Positions 21,191-32,698 of a stretch of 64,000 bases of DNA are shown here, piece by piece. Source of the stretch: Laburnicola sp. R22_1 (Eukaryota > Ascomycota > Dothideomycetes > Pleosporales > Didymosphaeriaceae); the NCBI GenBank assembly GCA_014281115.1, contig JACONQ010000007.1, forward strand, positions 1,178,001 to 1,242,000. The letters run 5' to 3'. The notes under the pieces were generated by a model. It searched no databases and was not told the DNA's origin. It saw only the letters and a program-made list of their open reading frames with translations. Position 1 is the first letter of the stretch, and the number at the start of each line of letters is the position of its first letter. The position numbers and the translations under genes are program-made.

Positions 21191-22250
21191 CACTAAAACG
21201 ACCTCTAAAGAAATAAAGAGACTGACACATAGCGGTTCTTTTAAAAAAAGAATAATGTGCTATAGTATGGCTAAAGAGTATCTTACTATTTAATACTAAT
21301 ATTATATAAGTAAACTTTAGTAGCGCTAATATAGATAAGAAACTCGCTAAAATATACAAGAATTTTAAGGATTAATTAGCTAACATTAGAACCTTTGGAA
21401 TCTATTGTCTCGCAGTTAAATTAGACTTCAAAGTGCGGAAAAACATTTTTCTTAATTAGGCTTTCTTGTCATACCTCCGAAATCTAGAGAGGCCTAGTAT
21501 ATTGTGAGAAAACAGGGGAGAGATCCTAAGACGGCAATTTAAGATGTTGACGAATAGGTGTATAGAACAATAACCACTTAGTGAAACCTTATAAAAATCT
21601 AGAAACATAGACCTAGATAGTTATAGAATCTTTATATATTATTCAAAGTGCTATATATTTACTAGAAGAAATTTGAAGAGGATTTTCCTTACAAATTATC
21701 TTAGTACACTGTGCGTCTTACGATCCAGAAATACACCTTACTATTGTCTATTTAAATAGGTAGACGGTTCCATTTTTAAGCATTTTCGCGAGGTCGAGAA
21801 AATACTACTCTATAGTCGCTTCTGTAGTATTGGTGTAATAATCTTAGTATAGATATTTTAGTAACGTTATAAATTGTTACGCTCTTCTAGACTTGCTAAT
21901 AATTAATTTAATTAATTTAAATTAATTAAATTAATTGTAAAATATAATTTAATTAAATTAATTGCAAATTAACTAACTACCTATTATTTTGCAATTAAAT
22001 TAAGTCTAGCTTAAATAATTAATTAATTTAATTAAGTATTTGGGCTATTTCTAGTAAGGTTTTCGAGTTGGCTATAACGGCAATCTTATGGTATCTTTTT
22101 AGTGTTGGCTTTATGGCGGGCTAGGTCTATCTAGTAGAATCTTATTAGTTAAAGTAAATGCGTCTGTACGTAGCTAATTACGTTGTACTAACTACGTATA
22201 TTTATGTGTTTCTTGCTTTAAATAATATTTCTATAATACCTATACTAACA
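21191..22250. repeat. AT-rich RIP tract with ATTAA low-complexity core
   Basis: Very AT-rich DNA with no coding potential. At 21895-22035 it becomes a near-perfect ATTAATTTAATTAA-type low-complexity block that can pair with itself on either strand. I see no transposase motif here; it is probably degraded transposon DNA. Confidence 0.5.
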
Positions 22251-24335
22251 ATATGCCTTTTAGACAAGCCAGGGGCGCTAAACGCGCTGCCGAAGCCTCT
22301 AAAGCACCCGCGAAACATGCTAGAACTAGTAGCTATAGTACAGTTAGGCAACCTATTAAACTTAATAAGTTATAGTAGCTGACTTTGCGCACCTTATTGT
22401 GCAAAGCCCTAGTAATTGCGATATCCCAGGCTATTAAGGAACGTCTATTTGAGTTATAGTTGCGCGATTTGCTACCTAAAGACACCGCTATAGAGCTCTT
22501 AAGAGTAGCTACTAGACTTATTAATAAGTAACTTGCAAGTCTTACTTATTAAACTTAGGTAATAACTAATTTAAGCAAGCTAAGTTCGCTTATACAAATT
22601 TACTAAGTAATTTAAGTTTTAATAGAAAACTTACTTAGTAAACTTAAATAACTTAGGTGTTTAGGCTGTCTTAGAGTTAATTTTTGTAAGGTTTTTAAGT
22701 TACTAGTAAAAGCGATTTTGCGATAGTTTTCTAGTGTTAAGATTAGCTTAGTTAGCTCTAGCCATCTAATTTCACGCGTTTGTTTAAACTTACCGCGTAC
22801 TTGTTGCTTTATAACGCCTATTCTAGTATCTATTCTAGTACTTTGCTGCCTCTTTTACTGTCTTATAGCCTATTATACCTATCTCTAGAGTTGCTAAAAC
22901 TACTAGCAGAGGCAGTAAACGCGCTGTAGAATACGCTAAAATAATCCCTAACTCTCCCTCTAAACACGCCCGCGTCTTTCATAGTAAAGGCACTAAAAGC
23001 CAGCCTATAGAGCTACTAGAGAGCTAGTAATGGCTGCCTGCCTTACTGGCTGTACAGGCAATTAACCTAATAGTTAAGTAGTTGTAGCGGCGGCGCTTAC
23101 CGCGTAAAGCCCTAGCAGACGCGGCGTCCCAGGCTACTAAAAAGCGCCTATTCGAGTTGTAGTTGCGTAATAGAGTGGCTAATAAGGCTATTATTAAGTC
23201 TATAGCCAGTAGCAAAGCGGCCACAGTGGCTAGTTTTAATAAGGATAACTGTAAGGAGGGGTAGTTTAACAAGTGTTTTGCAAATAACTTTAATAGTATT
23301 AACTAGGATTATTTAAAGCGCTTTTATAAGTCTTTACGCACTTAGAAGCGGGCTAAAAGTTAGATTTATAACTATAGTTACCACATTACGCTGCAAAGTA
23401 GGCCTAAGAAGTTCTACTTTATCTATAAGTACTGCCATTAGTATTATTTAAATAAAGGAATCTTAAAGGTTATATAGTTAATAATAGCTATAATTTCTTA
23501 TCTAGAGTAGCTAAAGATAGGCTACAACCTTAGTAAAGCTGGCAGTAAAGTTGCTAAGTAGAAGCTGCCACCTGGCTAGAAGTCGCTAGTGATAGTAGCT
23601 GGTTCTAGTATAGAAGTTAGTTAAGAAATCGCTAACAAGATAGGCAACTTTAATGTATAGGGTTTTTACTTTGCTATTATTATGTGGCTTCTTAAGAATA
23701 ACTACCTGCTTAGCGAACTTAAATTGCCCGCCTTTTATGCCTTAATTAGCTTTGCTAACCCTAAGGCAAAAGTAGCGCTATAGGTAAGTTATAATAGCGT
23801 GTTATTATACGCGATAAGACTCTATAAATTTATACTACTAAAAGTTATTATGGCGCTATCTAAATTAAGAAGTAAGATCTATATAAGCTTTAATAGTTAG
23901 ACAATAAAGAAAGGTAAGTACGGCTTTTTTAAAGTTATAGCTTACTACACTAATGCGTTAGGCAAGCTAGTAGACTTACCTATAGCGCTACCGTAGCTAG
24001 TAGACGCCTATACTAGTAAGAGGATTGCTAAGATTATTACTTAAATACTATAGAAGTTTAGGATAGGTCTATTAAAGCTAGGCTACTTTGTGTTTAATAA
24101 CGCCTACGCTAATAATACTATAGTTAGCTGCCTTGCTAGTTAGTACAGCTTTACTACCTCTTATTACTATCTCTGCTATAGTCTATATACAATTAATCTT
24201 ATTGCCTAGGCTATTATTTTTGGCAAGAATTCTAACTTATATAATAATAACGTAATAGAGCTAAGGGATAAGGAGCAACTAATAGCGGAATAGCGCAAAG
24301 ACGGCCCTCTGGGCGTACTTATTAATGTGATTAAC

Positions 24336-26138
24336 TAACGTGTTCGATCACTCATCCGCGCACCCCACCAAAATCGCGACGCGTCTTCCTACAATTGCTC
24401 TTCAACAACGCAATAAAATAGGTAGTAAATAGATTTATTAAGTGCGCGCTATCTAGTAGTACACTAAGTCCTTGTATGACCTTGTTTGTAGCACTTGCTG
24501 CAGGTTGGCGGTGCTTAAGGCCTACTTGGCTGCCCCGCCTGCTCTACCTGCTAGAGCACCCTTTCGGTCTCTGCAGCAAGCAATTGACCTTCCTCTACCC
24601 GCATAGCTCCTCCACAGGCTATATACTATCGGCGCTGCTACTCTTTACGCTGCCGCCGCTAAATAGCCTATTAGAGCTTCCTATTCTCCTCTGCAAGAAT
24701 TATTGCTAAATTCATCGCAAGTTAACACCCTTTAACAAGCTGGCGGATAGCCTGGGTAGTAGGGCTCTGCAAAGGCCGACTAAGGCGGTCCTAGATAAAT
24801 CGAGCCTGCTGCTCTAGCTAAGCAGTAGTATGCGGCGTCTCTAACGTCCATGCGGCCTTAGCGTTGGCCGCTGCCCCTGGCGGAGACGGCGTCCTAACCA
24901 CTGTCAGCGACGACAAGACGCGTTCTGGACAGGCTGGGACTAGCCCTGTCGCCCGAAAGCCAGCCTGGATATTCTGCTCTGACAAGACTGTCTCTCTGAT
25001 GCCTAGGTATATCTGTAAGAAGTCCTGCTTGTCAATGTGGAAGACGTGTTGTCGCGCAAGCTCGGACACTTGGTGGCCGTACGCAACCTTAAGAGGCGAG
25101 AAGCAGCCAACATTGAGCGGCTGGAGCAGGTGCGACGTATAAGAGGGCATACAGAGCGTAATAATCTTGTTCTCTGCGCAGTACTTATCGAACTCAGCCA
25201 TTGCGTGGCTGCCGTGGCCGTCAAGGATGAGTAGTCGGTAGGCCCCTATCGTACGGGCTTCAGTATGTCGGTGGAAGTGCTTTACCCACTCGAAGCCTAG
25301 GTCGTCCGTAGTCCAGCCGTTGTCGCTAACAGCGATAGTCCAATCAGGTGGTAGGCCTTGATACCAGCTAGCTTGGTGGAGCTTCCCTTGCAGGATCACG
25401 AAGGGTGGGATAGACCAGCCAGACGCGTTGATACACTCAATCGTCGTTACCCACTCGCGATCACCTGGCTGTATAGTCGCCGCACGGCCGACTGTCTCAG
25501 AGCTTGTAACGACTTTTGACGTCGCAGCGATACCCATCAAGAAGCCAGTCTCGTCAAAGTTGTAGATATCTGTATCGAGGATGCCATATGACTGGCGCGT
25601 CTCCTCTACGAGCTTAAACCACGCGCGGATCGCGACAGGGTCTTCAGATCTTGCGCGCTGTGAGTGGAACTTGCGATTCCACTTAGTCTGGAGCTCTGCC
25701 TGGCGCTTAACAAAGCGCGACACCCACTTCTCGCCGACTGATTGTGGAGGTGGCTCTTGGCCCCGCGCGGCGAGCAGATTGTCTGCCATTCGTCGTACGT
25801 TGATAATATGGGGCGGAAATCCGCGTCGGTCGAGGTCTAGGATCCACTCTACTAGGGATTGCTCCTCAGTAGGGTGTAGCTTTCGTTTCTGAACGTTGGC
25901 GATAGCTTGAGGGCGAGCACCTCTGGTACGGTCGCGGATAGTCGTTTCAGGGACATTATATAGTCGCGCAGCCTGGCGGCGACTCTTAACCTGCTTATTC
26001 TGAATCGCCTGCATTGAGAGACTAAGTCTCCCTTCTTTTTGAGCCTGCTGGACGTGCTGGGGGAGCGGCATTGCGAGAGTTGTGAGAGGACGCGTCGCGA
26101 TTTTGGTGGGGTGCGCGGATGAGTGATCGAACACGTTA
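24336..26138 (-). mobile_element. pogo/Fot1-type transposon nested in the hAT relic
   Basis: The element is 24338-26136 (1,799 bp) with TA at 24336-24337 and 26137-26138. The terminal inverted repeats are a perfect 48 bp beginning ACGTGTTCGATCACTCATCC at both ends. It lies inside the RIP-mutated hAT relic, whose coding homology resumes on each side. It carries one minus-strand transposase gene whose first 1.3 kb is unmutated while the last 0.45 kb is full of TAG codons. The nesting order shows that it arrived after the hAT copy. Confidence 0.95.
24818..26071 (-). CDS. pogo-type transposase, open for the N-terminal 417 codons, C-terminus lost to stops
   Basis: DDE transposase. The likely start is MPLPQHVQQAQKEGR at 26071 (an in-frame ATG at 26134 lies in the inverted repeat). 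A psq-type helix-turn-helix (SRRQAARLYNVPETTIRDRT) is followed by a CENP-B-like HTH (EEQSLVEWILDLDRRGFPPH). The DDE core has IYNFDETGFLMGIAATSKVV (first D), LLILDGHGSHAMAEFDKYC (second D) and HLLQPLNVGCFSPLK, where pogo enzymes normally have QPLDV. The third catalytic Asp position therefore reads Asn, which should itself weaken catalysis. After the TAG at 24818 the same frame continues as a recognisable tail, including a zinc-knuckle-like CSKCYKQGHTRT, but with more than ten stops. Probably inactive. Confidence 0.85.
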   Translation of the reverse strand: MPLPQHVQQAQKEGRLSLSMQAIQNKQVKSRRQAARLYNVPETTIRDRTRGARPQAIANVQKRKLHPTEEQSLVEWILDLDRRGFPPHIINVRRMADNLLAARGQEPPPQSVGEKWVSRFVKRQAELQTKWNRKFHSQRARSEDPVAIRAWFKLVEETRQSYGILDTDIYNFDETGFLMGIAATSKVVTSSETVGRAATIQPGDREWVTTIECINASGWSIPPFVILQGKLHQASWYQGLPPDWTIAVSDNGWTTDDLGFEWVKHFHRHTEARTIGAYRLLILDGHGSHAMAEFDKYCAENKIITLCMPSYTSHLLQPLNVGCFSPLKVAYGHQVSELARQHVFHIDKQDFLQIYLGIRETVLSEQNIQAGFRATGLVPACPERVLSSLTVVRTPSPPGAAANAKAAWTLETPHTTA

Positions 26139-27496
26139 TATACAAACGCCTTAGTAATATAATAAGTTTAACTACTTTTAGCCCCTTGCTAATATGGAGC
26201 TACTGACGTATGAAAAGAAATTAATATTAGAGCCTATTAAGGCGGTTGTTACGCGCTAGAACTCGTACTATAGCTGCTTTAAACGCGCTGCTAAGCTATA
26301 GCACGCTGTTAGTAACTACGCTAACTACTATATATAGCGCACGCACAACCTTAACAATATTGCCAAAAGACGCGGCAATAAGCTTCCTAACGTGTTAAAA
26401 TGGATGCGATTAGACGGCCTAAATAGCGTGGACTGGGCGGTGATTACAGAGTATATTAACGCGCTTAAGCCGCTCAAAGACGCCACGAAGTAGCTTAAAA
26501 GTTGTACTAAGTTAGGCAGGTTTAGCGCGCTTTACTTAGTTATCCTAGTCTTTAAAACGCTACTCTATGAGCTTAAGCTACGCGTTAAGCAGTATAAGAG
26601 CGTTAACTTTAAGCAACCTGGCGCTCTGGAGGATTATATACCTATTAACCTTCGCGCTGCCTAGGCTAAAGCTGATAACTACTACGCCAAACTTGACGCA
26701 AGTTCTTACCTGTGCGCTGCTATAATCCTCCACCTATACTACAAGTGCTACTGTAATTGTAGCTAGCGCAAAAAGCCAGACTAGTTAGCAAAAAACAACG
26801 CTGCGTTTAAGCAGCTTTAGCGGCAATACAGGCTAACTAACGCGCTAAAAAGCAGCCTAGCTGCGCAGTCTAGCGATCTTGAAGACGCCATTGCCGCGAT
26901 AGCTGACGCTGATGATAGCGACGACGACGATGAGGATATGGATAAGTACAAGCGGTGGAAGAAACTGGAGCTAAAATGGACGCGCGAGCAGCTCAAAGAC
27001 AGTTGCTGCCCTATCCGTTACTGGATTGAACTGGCGCTAAAATACCCCAATTTATCGCGCTTAGCAATCAACGTTCTAACAATCCCCGCCTCTAGCTGCG
27101 AGTGCGAGCGCCTTTTTAGCGAGCTTAGTAATCTATTAGAGCTAAAAAGACGCAAAATTAGAGCTTAGTTGCTAGCAGCTTTGTAATGTATTCGAGCTTA
27201 GCAGCGAGCTGGTTTCGAACGCCCAGCTGACAGTATCGCTGAGAAGCTTGAAGCACTAGTTACCGACGATGAGCTAGGCCAGCAATATAGGATATGCGAC
27301 TGGGAGTCGTCTCAGCAGTAATTTGTACCTACTTCGACTCTGTACGACATAAATTCTATCAAGCAAGCAAGCAAGTCTCAAGCAATTAGCACGAAAACTT
27401 CACCCAAGTCAAGCAAGTCAAGTTCCTAAGAAGCTGGAATACAAGCAAGTCAAGTTCGAGCTCGAAACTTGCTTGACTTGCTTGTTGACAAGTCTG

Positions 27497-27924
27497 GCAG
27501 CCACTAAGGCCACAACAGAAGATACCAAGAGCGCCATTGAGGGTCTTAACGCGCTCTTTAAGGACGACTTCGAGGGCATTGATTGGGCACAATTACCGGG
27601 CTTTATCGCGCCTTTGCGCACCTACAAGCATAAGAAAAGCTGGATCTATCGCCACAGCTATCGTGTCTCGCCCATCTCCGATCCATTGCAAATCTGGTTT
27701 ATCTGTAAGTACTGCTATCAGCATAAGCGTATCGATTGCGGCAAAACTGGCAAATACAACACCACGAAGTCAACCTTGGCGGCAGCAGCGCACCTTAAGG
27801 AGCGCACAAAGGGCCATGGCCATACAAAGCCAGGGGCAGCTGCGAAGCTGTTGCTGCTGGGGGGTTAACACTTATTGCAACAGGCGGCTAATCGCGGCGT
27901 GGTGTTAACCTAGAGCATTGCCAA
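27497..27924 (+). pseudogene. BED zinc-finger fragment of another hAT transposase
   Basis: Open frame to 27868 (ends LLLLGG). It contains DDFEGIDWAQLPGFIAPL, then IWFICKYCYQHKRIDCGKTG and AAAHLKERTKGHGH, the Cx2C..HxnH pattern of a BED finger found at the N-terminus of hAT transposases. It is not AT-shifted, unlike the relic immediately to its left. It begins directly at the right end of the hAT relic and is cut at 27925 by a pogo insertion. No catalytic core is present. Confidence 0.6.
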
Positions 27925-30044
27925 TACCCGTTTTTCTCGCTTGACGCACGGGCTCACCTGACGCACACTTTTCCAAAAATCCCCACAATTGAAATAGATG
28001 TAGCTCCACCAATATGGACCCGATTGAGCAGGCGCTGGCATCTTTGAAATCCTTGGAGCTTGGAGGAAAAGTTAATATCGCGCAGACAGCAAAAAAGTAT
28101 GGTGTTGAACGATCTACGCTATCGCGAAGGTGGCGCGGTGTACAGGGCTCCCGTGCAGCCCAATATGAGAATCAACGACTTCTTAACGACCGTCAGGAGC
28201 TAGAGCTGGTACAATACGTTGACGAGCTCTGCCAGCGAGGGCTACCGCCTACAAGAAACATGCTACGCAACTTTACTACTAAAATAAGCAGCAAACAAGT
28301 AGGAAGCTCTTGGCTGGATTAGTTCATTAAGCGTCACTATCTCGACCTAGTATTAAAATGGATGAATGGCATGGACAAGGATAGGAAGAGAGCTGATTCT
28401 GCCTTTAAGTACGCACTCTATTTCGAGCTCTTAAAGCGTAAGATTGAGCAGTACGAGATTGAGCCACAGCACACCTACAATATGGACGAGAAGGGCTTCC
28501 TCATTGGCGTACTATCAAAAATGAAGCGGGTGTTCTCTTGACGGAGGTATGAGGAGGGGGGAACTAGGCAAATAATTCAGGACGGCAATTGTGAATGGAT
28601 TACGACAATTGCTTGCATATGCGCTAATAGATTGTCTCTATCCCTAGGCCTTATCTACTAGGCTGTCTTGGGCAATATTCAAGACTTATGGCTGCAGGAT
28701 TTTGATCCTACAATACACACGGCCTTCTTTGCTTCCTCTCCTAGCGGATAGATAAACAATAACCTTGGGCTTTAATAGTTAAAGACTATCTTTGATCGAG
28801 AGACTAAATTAAAGGTTTGACCGCGACAGTATTGACTGCTTATCCTCGATGGCTATGGCTCCCACATTAATATGAAGTTTATTAAGTACTGCGACGATAA
28901 CAAGATCCTCCTAGCAGTCTATCCTCCTCATAGTACTCATACGCTGCAGCCGCTTGACGTCACTCTGTTCAGGCCACTCTCACAAGCCTACTCGTACGAG
29001 GTAGCACGATTTATGGAGGAATCTCAAGCCTTCTCTGCACTTACTAAGCGAGACTTCTTTCGCATGTTCTAGACTACGTGGGAGAAAGCTTTTACTGTAA
29101 AGAATATCCTCTCTAGCTTTAAATCGTGTGGCCTTCACCCCTTTAAGCTAGAGGTTATTTTGGAACGATTTAGCCACACTAAGGCTGAGAGACTATTATC
29201 TAGCGAGAGCTTGAGGTCTGTCCTTACAGCTGACGATTGGAGGAAGGTTACTAAGATTCTATAAGCAGTTGTTAACAACGTATACAACTCTAAGGCTAAG
29301 CTGCTCTTACAAATAATCCACTCGCTCTCTACTTAAAATATAATGTTGAAACTTGAGGTTTAAGGCCTTAAAAAAGCGCTAGTTAATAAGAAGAAGCGTT
29401 AGAAGAGAGGCAAAGCGCTCTAGCTTAAGCAGCCTCTAGTTCAGGATAGTGGTGCTATCTTTTAGAGCCTAAACAAGGTGCAGCTAGCGCGTAAGCGTGA
29501 AACTTAAAAGGCAGAGGCAGCAGAGGCAGAGAGGCTCTAAAAAGAGGAGGATAGTTAGCGCAAGGCAATTAAGAAAGCCGAGAAGCAACGAGCTTTAGAG
29601 GAGAGGCGTTGTATGAAGGCTACTGCAAAGGAGATCTGGCTTCAAGAGCAAGCGCAGAAGCAGTAGGAAAAGGAGGATAATAGACAGGCTTGGCTTGCTG
29701 CTGCGCAGCTTTAAAAGGACATCTAATTTGCTAAACAGGCTAGAAAAGCAAGGAAGCAGCAGTCTATTGTCCCTTAGGAGGTTTGTGGCAGCGAGCAATT
29801 GGTTGTTGAGGTCATTGAGGCCCCGCAGGCGACAAATCGTCAGGGGCGGCATATCAACCTCCCTACAAGATATCGTGATTAGATAATTAAGTAGACTTTT
29901 TCGCCATACTTGATTGCCTACTACTGTTCAAAATTAGACGATATAGAGATTTGTGTGAGGCTCAGTAGCTTCAAAAGCATTTGACGATGTTCGGCAAAAA
30001 CCGTGCGCCAGGTGAGCCCGTGCGTCAGGCGAGAAAAACGGGTA
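27925..30044 (+). mobile_element. pogo-type transposon A, RIP-mutated
   Basis: The element is 27927-30042 (2,116 bp) with TA on both sides. Inverted ends start CCCGTTTTTCTCGC[T/C]TGACG and continue for about 45 bp with a few mismatches. Its plus-strand transposase begins MDPIEQALASLKSLELGGKV (28014) and keeps KYGVERSTLSRRWRGVQGSR, YNMDEKGFLIGVLSKMKRVF, LLILDGYGSHINMKFI and HTLQPLDVTLFRPL, with many TAG codons. It belongs to the same family as the intact copy at 35623-37722. Its right-hand TA is also the left-hand TA of the next element. Confidence 0.92.
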
Positions 30045-32172
30045 CCCTAGCTTGGCAGTCCGTGCAACGCGTCACTCCATGCAACACCCTAACATAATCG
30101 CTCGGCCACAAACATGAGGCTATAGAGACAGCCACAAAAAATAATATCACAAGATTTTCTGGAGTTGAGGTCTCTAAGGCCTGTAGATAATTGCTAGCTA
30201 CTTAGATTATTAATATCTGCTTGGTATTTTAATGATTCGGCCTTTGCGTGACTGTGAGGCGGATGCAACAGATAAGGCCTTATTAATATCTACAGCCTCA
30301 CGCTGAGCCTGTTTCTTCTTAATAGATCTACTAGAAGGCTTTAAGGCCTTCTTATTACCCTTTTAGGATAATCTGATACGTTTCTGAAGTTGACTTTGTG
30401 CCTTGCGGGCCTGTTGTTTAAGACGTTGATCTGCAGCCTTATTGGCCCTCTGCTTTGCGCGCGCATCTCTAGCAGCTGCTTAAGCAATACGCCTCTCCTG
30501 GAGAAGTCTTGCCTTGAGCTGCTGGCTGGACTGACGAGCCTCTGCTTGCTCACTTTTTTAAAGCTGTTTTTGCTAATCCTCTATATCTTTTTAGTGTTGA
30601 CGATCGCGGGCCCGCTGCACGCTATAAGGTGACCAGAAAACAGCTCCACCATAATACTTATCTGGCTAATTAAGAGGTAAAGGCCTGCCTCGCTTTAAGC
30701 GCTTCTTCTGTATCGATAGGGCCTCGCGGAGGCCATTGTTTTCATGCTCTAAAAGCTGTTTCTGTACAGAGATATGGTGTACAGTTCGACTAAGCTTCTT
30801 GGCCTTATTATCTCCGCCTGTATCCACAGCGGCCCTTAGTAGCCTATCGATCTTTCTCCAATCTGAAGCACTAAGTACTAAGGTTGAGCTTTCTTATGAT
30901 CCTTGCTTAGATAGTTAAGACTGATCAAATCTATTAAGTATAGTTGTTGGATCGAGCGGGGAGATGCCTGTAGCTTTAAAGGCCTGGAGGATCAATGGCT
31001 GCCTTATTGTATTAACCTAGGCCTGCCAGAATAGGCTAAAGAAACCTCTCTTAGCGATTGAGGCCAGTCCCTGGCTGTTGTTTATGAAGGCTGATAGCTT
31101 GTTCGAATATGCTGTTGATAGAGGCTTGAAGACGCAGACATTAAGAGGCTGCAACGTATGCGTAGAATGAGGTGGATATATAGCTAGCAGGATCCTATTG
31201 CGATCATAAAAGTTAATAAAGTCTATTGTGATATAAGATCTATGGCCATTAAGGATTAATAGCCGATACGATTGTCTAGATTTTGGCTTTGTGAGCCAAT
31301 TAAACACCTGTTGCAGCTATGCAAGGCCGATCTGATTATTGCTCTAGCCAGATTCTGATACTGTAATAAAGGCCTGATGGTGTTTAGGATTGATATCCTT
31401 GGCCTAGCTTGATTGTATGTTGATAGAGCTGGCCTAATAGATGAGACCTGGGGCTAAGGCAGATCTGTTGGCGCATATACAAGCTATGATCGATATCCAC
31501 TTACAGCTGCTATCTTGTATTACTTGCCTTATAGTCTTAGCCTTGTATAGAGGCCTATTGAAGATCCTCTTGGAGTGGGAGGTGATGCTGAGCAGGAAGC
31601 CTTTCTCGTCCATATTGTACGTATCTCGAGCCTTGATCTGATATTGTTCGATCTTACGCTGTAAGAGCTCGAAGTAGAGCTTATATTTAGCTGGAGAATT
31701 AGCTTTGTGGCGATTGTTGTTGATGCTGGCTGTCTATCGAGATATTAAGGATTCCTTGTTCCGCCGTACAAAGCGATCAACCTAGGATATTAAGATCTGC
31801 TTTTTGGCTATATGTGAAGCAAAGCTCTGTATCATCTGCCTTGTAGGAGGAAGGCCACGTTTGGTGAGCTGTTTGATATATTGTAGAAGCTCTACTTCTT
31901 GTTGTTGGCTGATATTTCGACGCGCGGAGTTGGCAGCTGCACCTGCTTGTGTGACGCCTTGGTGCTGACGCGTTAGTGTAGAAGTCACAACACCGTGATC
32001 CTTTGCAACCTGTCTATATGAGAAAGATTCTCCTAGCTCTCGCGATTCGATTGCTGCTATCGCAGCCTCAATTGGATCTATATTGGTGGAGATATGGCGC
32101 GTCAAAGTTGGGGTGTTGCATGGCGGGGTGTTGCATGGAGTGACGCGTTGCACGGACTGCCAAGCTAGGGTA
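30045..32172 (-). mobile_element. pogo-type transposon B, RIP-mutated, abutting A
   Basis: The element is 30045-32170 (2,126 bp). The inverted ends start CCCTAGCTTGGCAGTCCGTG and run about 45 bp; TA at 30043-30044 and 32171-32172. The minus-strand transposase opens near 32085 with NIDPIEAAIAAIESRELGE, then KDHGVVTSTLTRQHQGV, YNMDEKGFLLSITS, LLILNGHRSYITIDFI, HTLQPLNVCVFKPL and LSASDWRKIDRLLRAAVD. Numerous TAG codons make it dead. Its inverted repeats differ from element A, so A and B are different subfamilies inserted end to end. Confidence 0.92.
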
Positions 32173-32397
32173 GAGCTTCAAGTTTCGCTCAATTTTATAC
32201 ACCTCTAACAACAACACGTCTACTAAATCTGCAATATCGTCGTGGCGCCAGCCAAGTAGCAGAAAGCGATAAATATCGAGGCGACGACGGGGATCCAGCC
32301 CACGGCCTTTAGTTGTAAGCTCTTGGGGTATAGTTAGCGGGCGACGCGCCTGCGCAGCAGTAAGAGGGCGAGGAGCGACTCCGTGAGCTCGAAACAT
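32173..32397 (-). pseudogene. N-terminal fragment of an unassigned protein, probably a transposase
   Basis: The minus-strand frame starts at 32397 and gives RPLTIPQELTTKGRGLDPRR and LDIYRFLLLGWRHDDIADLV before running into the end of element B. It resembles the helix-turn-helix opening of some fungal DDE transposases (IS630/Harbinger-like), but I am not certain of the family. Insertion of element B at a TA cut the frame. Nothing after the insertion convincingly continues it. Confidence 0.35.
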
Positions 32398-32698
32398 GGA
32401 CTACTCCACCAAAAAAAGCGTCAGTATAGCCCTATACACGTATTTGTACAGCCTCACGACTTACTAACAGTTGTTCAACAGTTTATAGGCTGTTATCGAC
32501 GCGTCACAGTCAAATTTACGATTTGTATGAGGCTCCCCGCGCGCGCGCAAATTCTCGGATGCCGCCAAGATTTCTACCGATTTTTGCACGCGATAGATAA
32601 GCGTAAGTGGGCAAGCGGCGTGGCCTCTACTCTATACTACTTCGTGCTGCTCAGCGCTCCTCCACTCGCATCACCACTGTCGCTGTCATTGTCGTAGA

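Larger units (their letters stand above)
22251..27496 (+). mobile_element. RIP-mutated hAT relic, split by a younger pogo element
   Basis: A second hAT family member, read on the plus strand through many TAG/TAA codons. Left part (22251-24337): basic N-terminus, a zinc-finger region near 23385-23450, FNNAYANNTIVSC and YNNNVIELRDKEQ. Right part (26139-27330): YYSCFKRAAKL, LKWMRLDGLNSVDWAVITEY, then the dimerisation domain YPNLSRLAINVLTIPASSCE with CERLFSELSNLLELKRRKI (27040-27160, least damaged). The right end is TTGACAAGTCTG at 27485-27496, preceded by CAAGTCAAGCAAG repeats, matching the terminal logic of the hAT at 13589. The left part holds two similar N-terminal segments (about 22257-22520 and 22870-23190), so two hAT copies may be joined here. 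The left end was not found. Confidence 0.8.
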
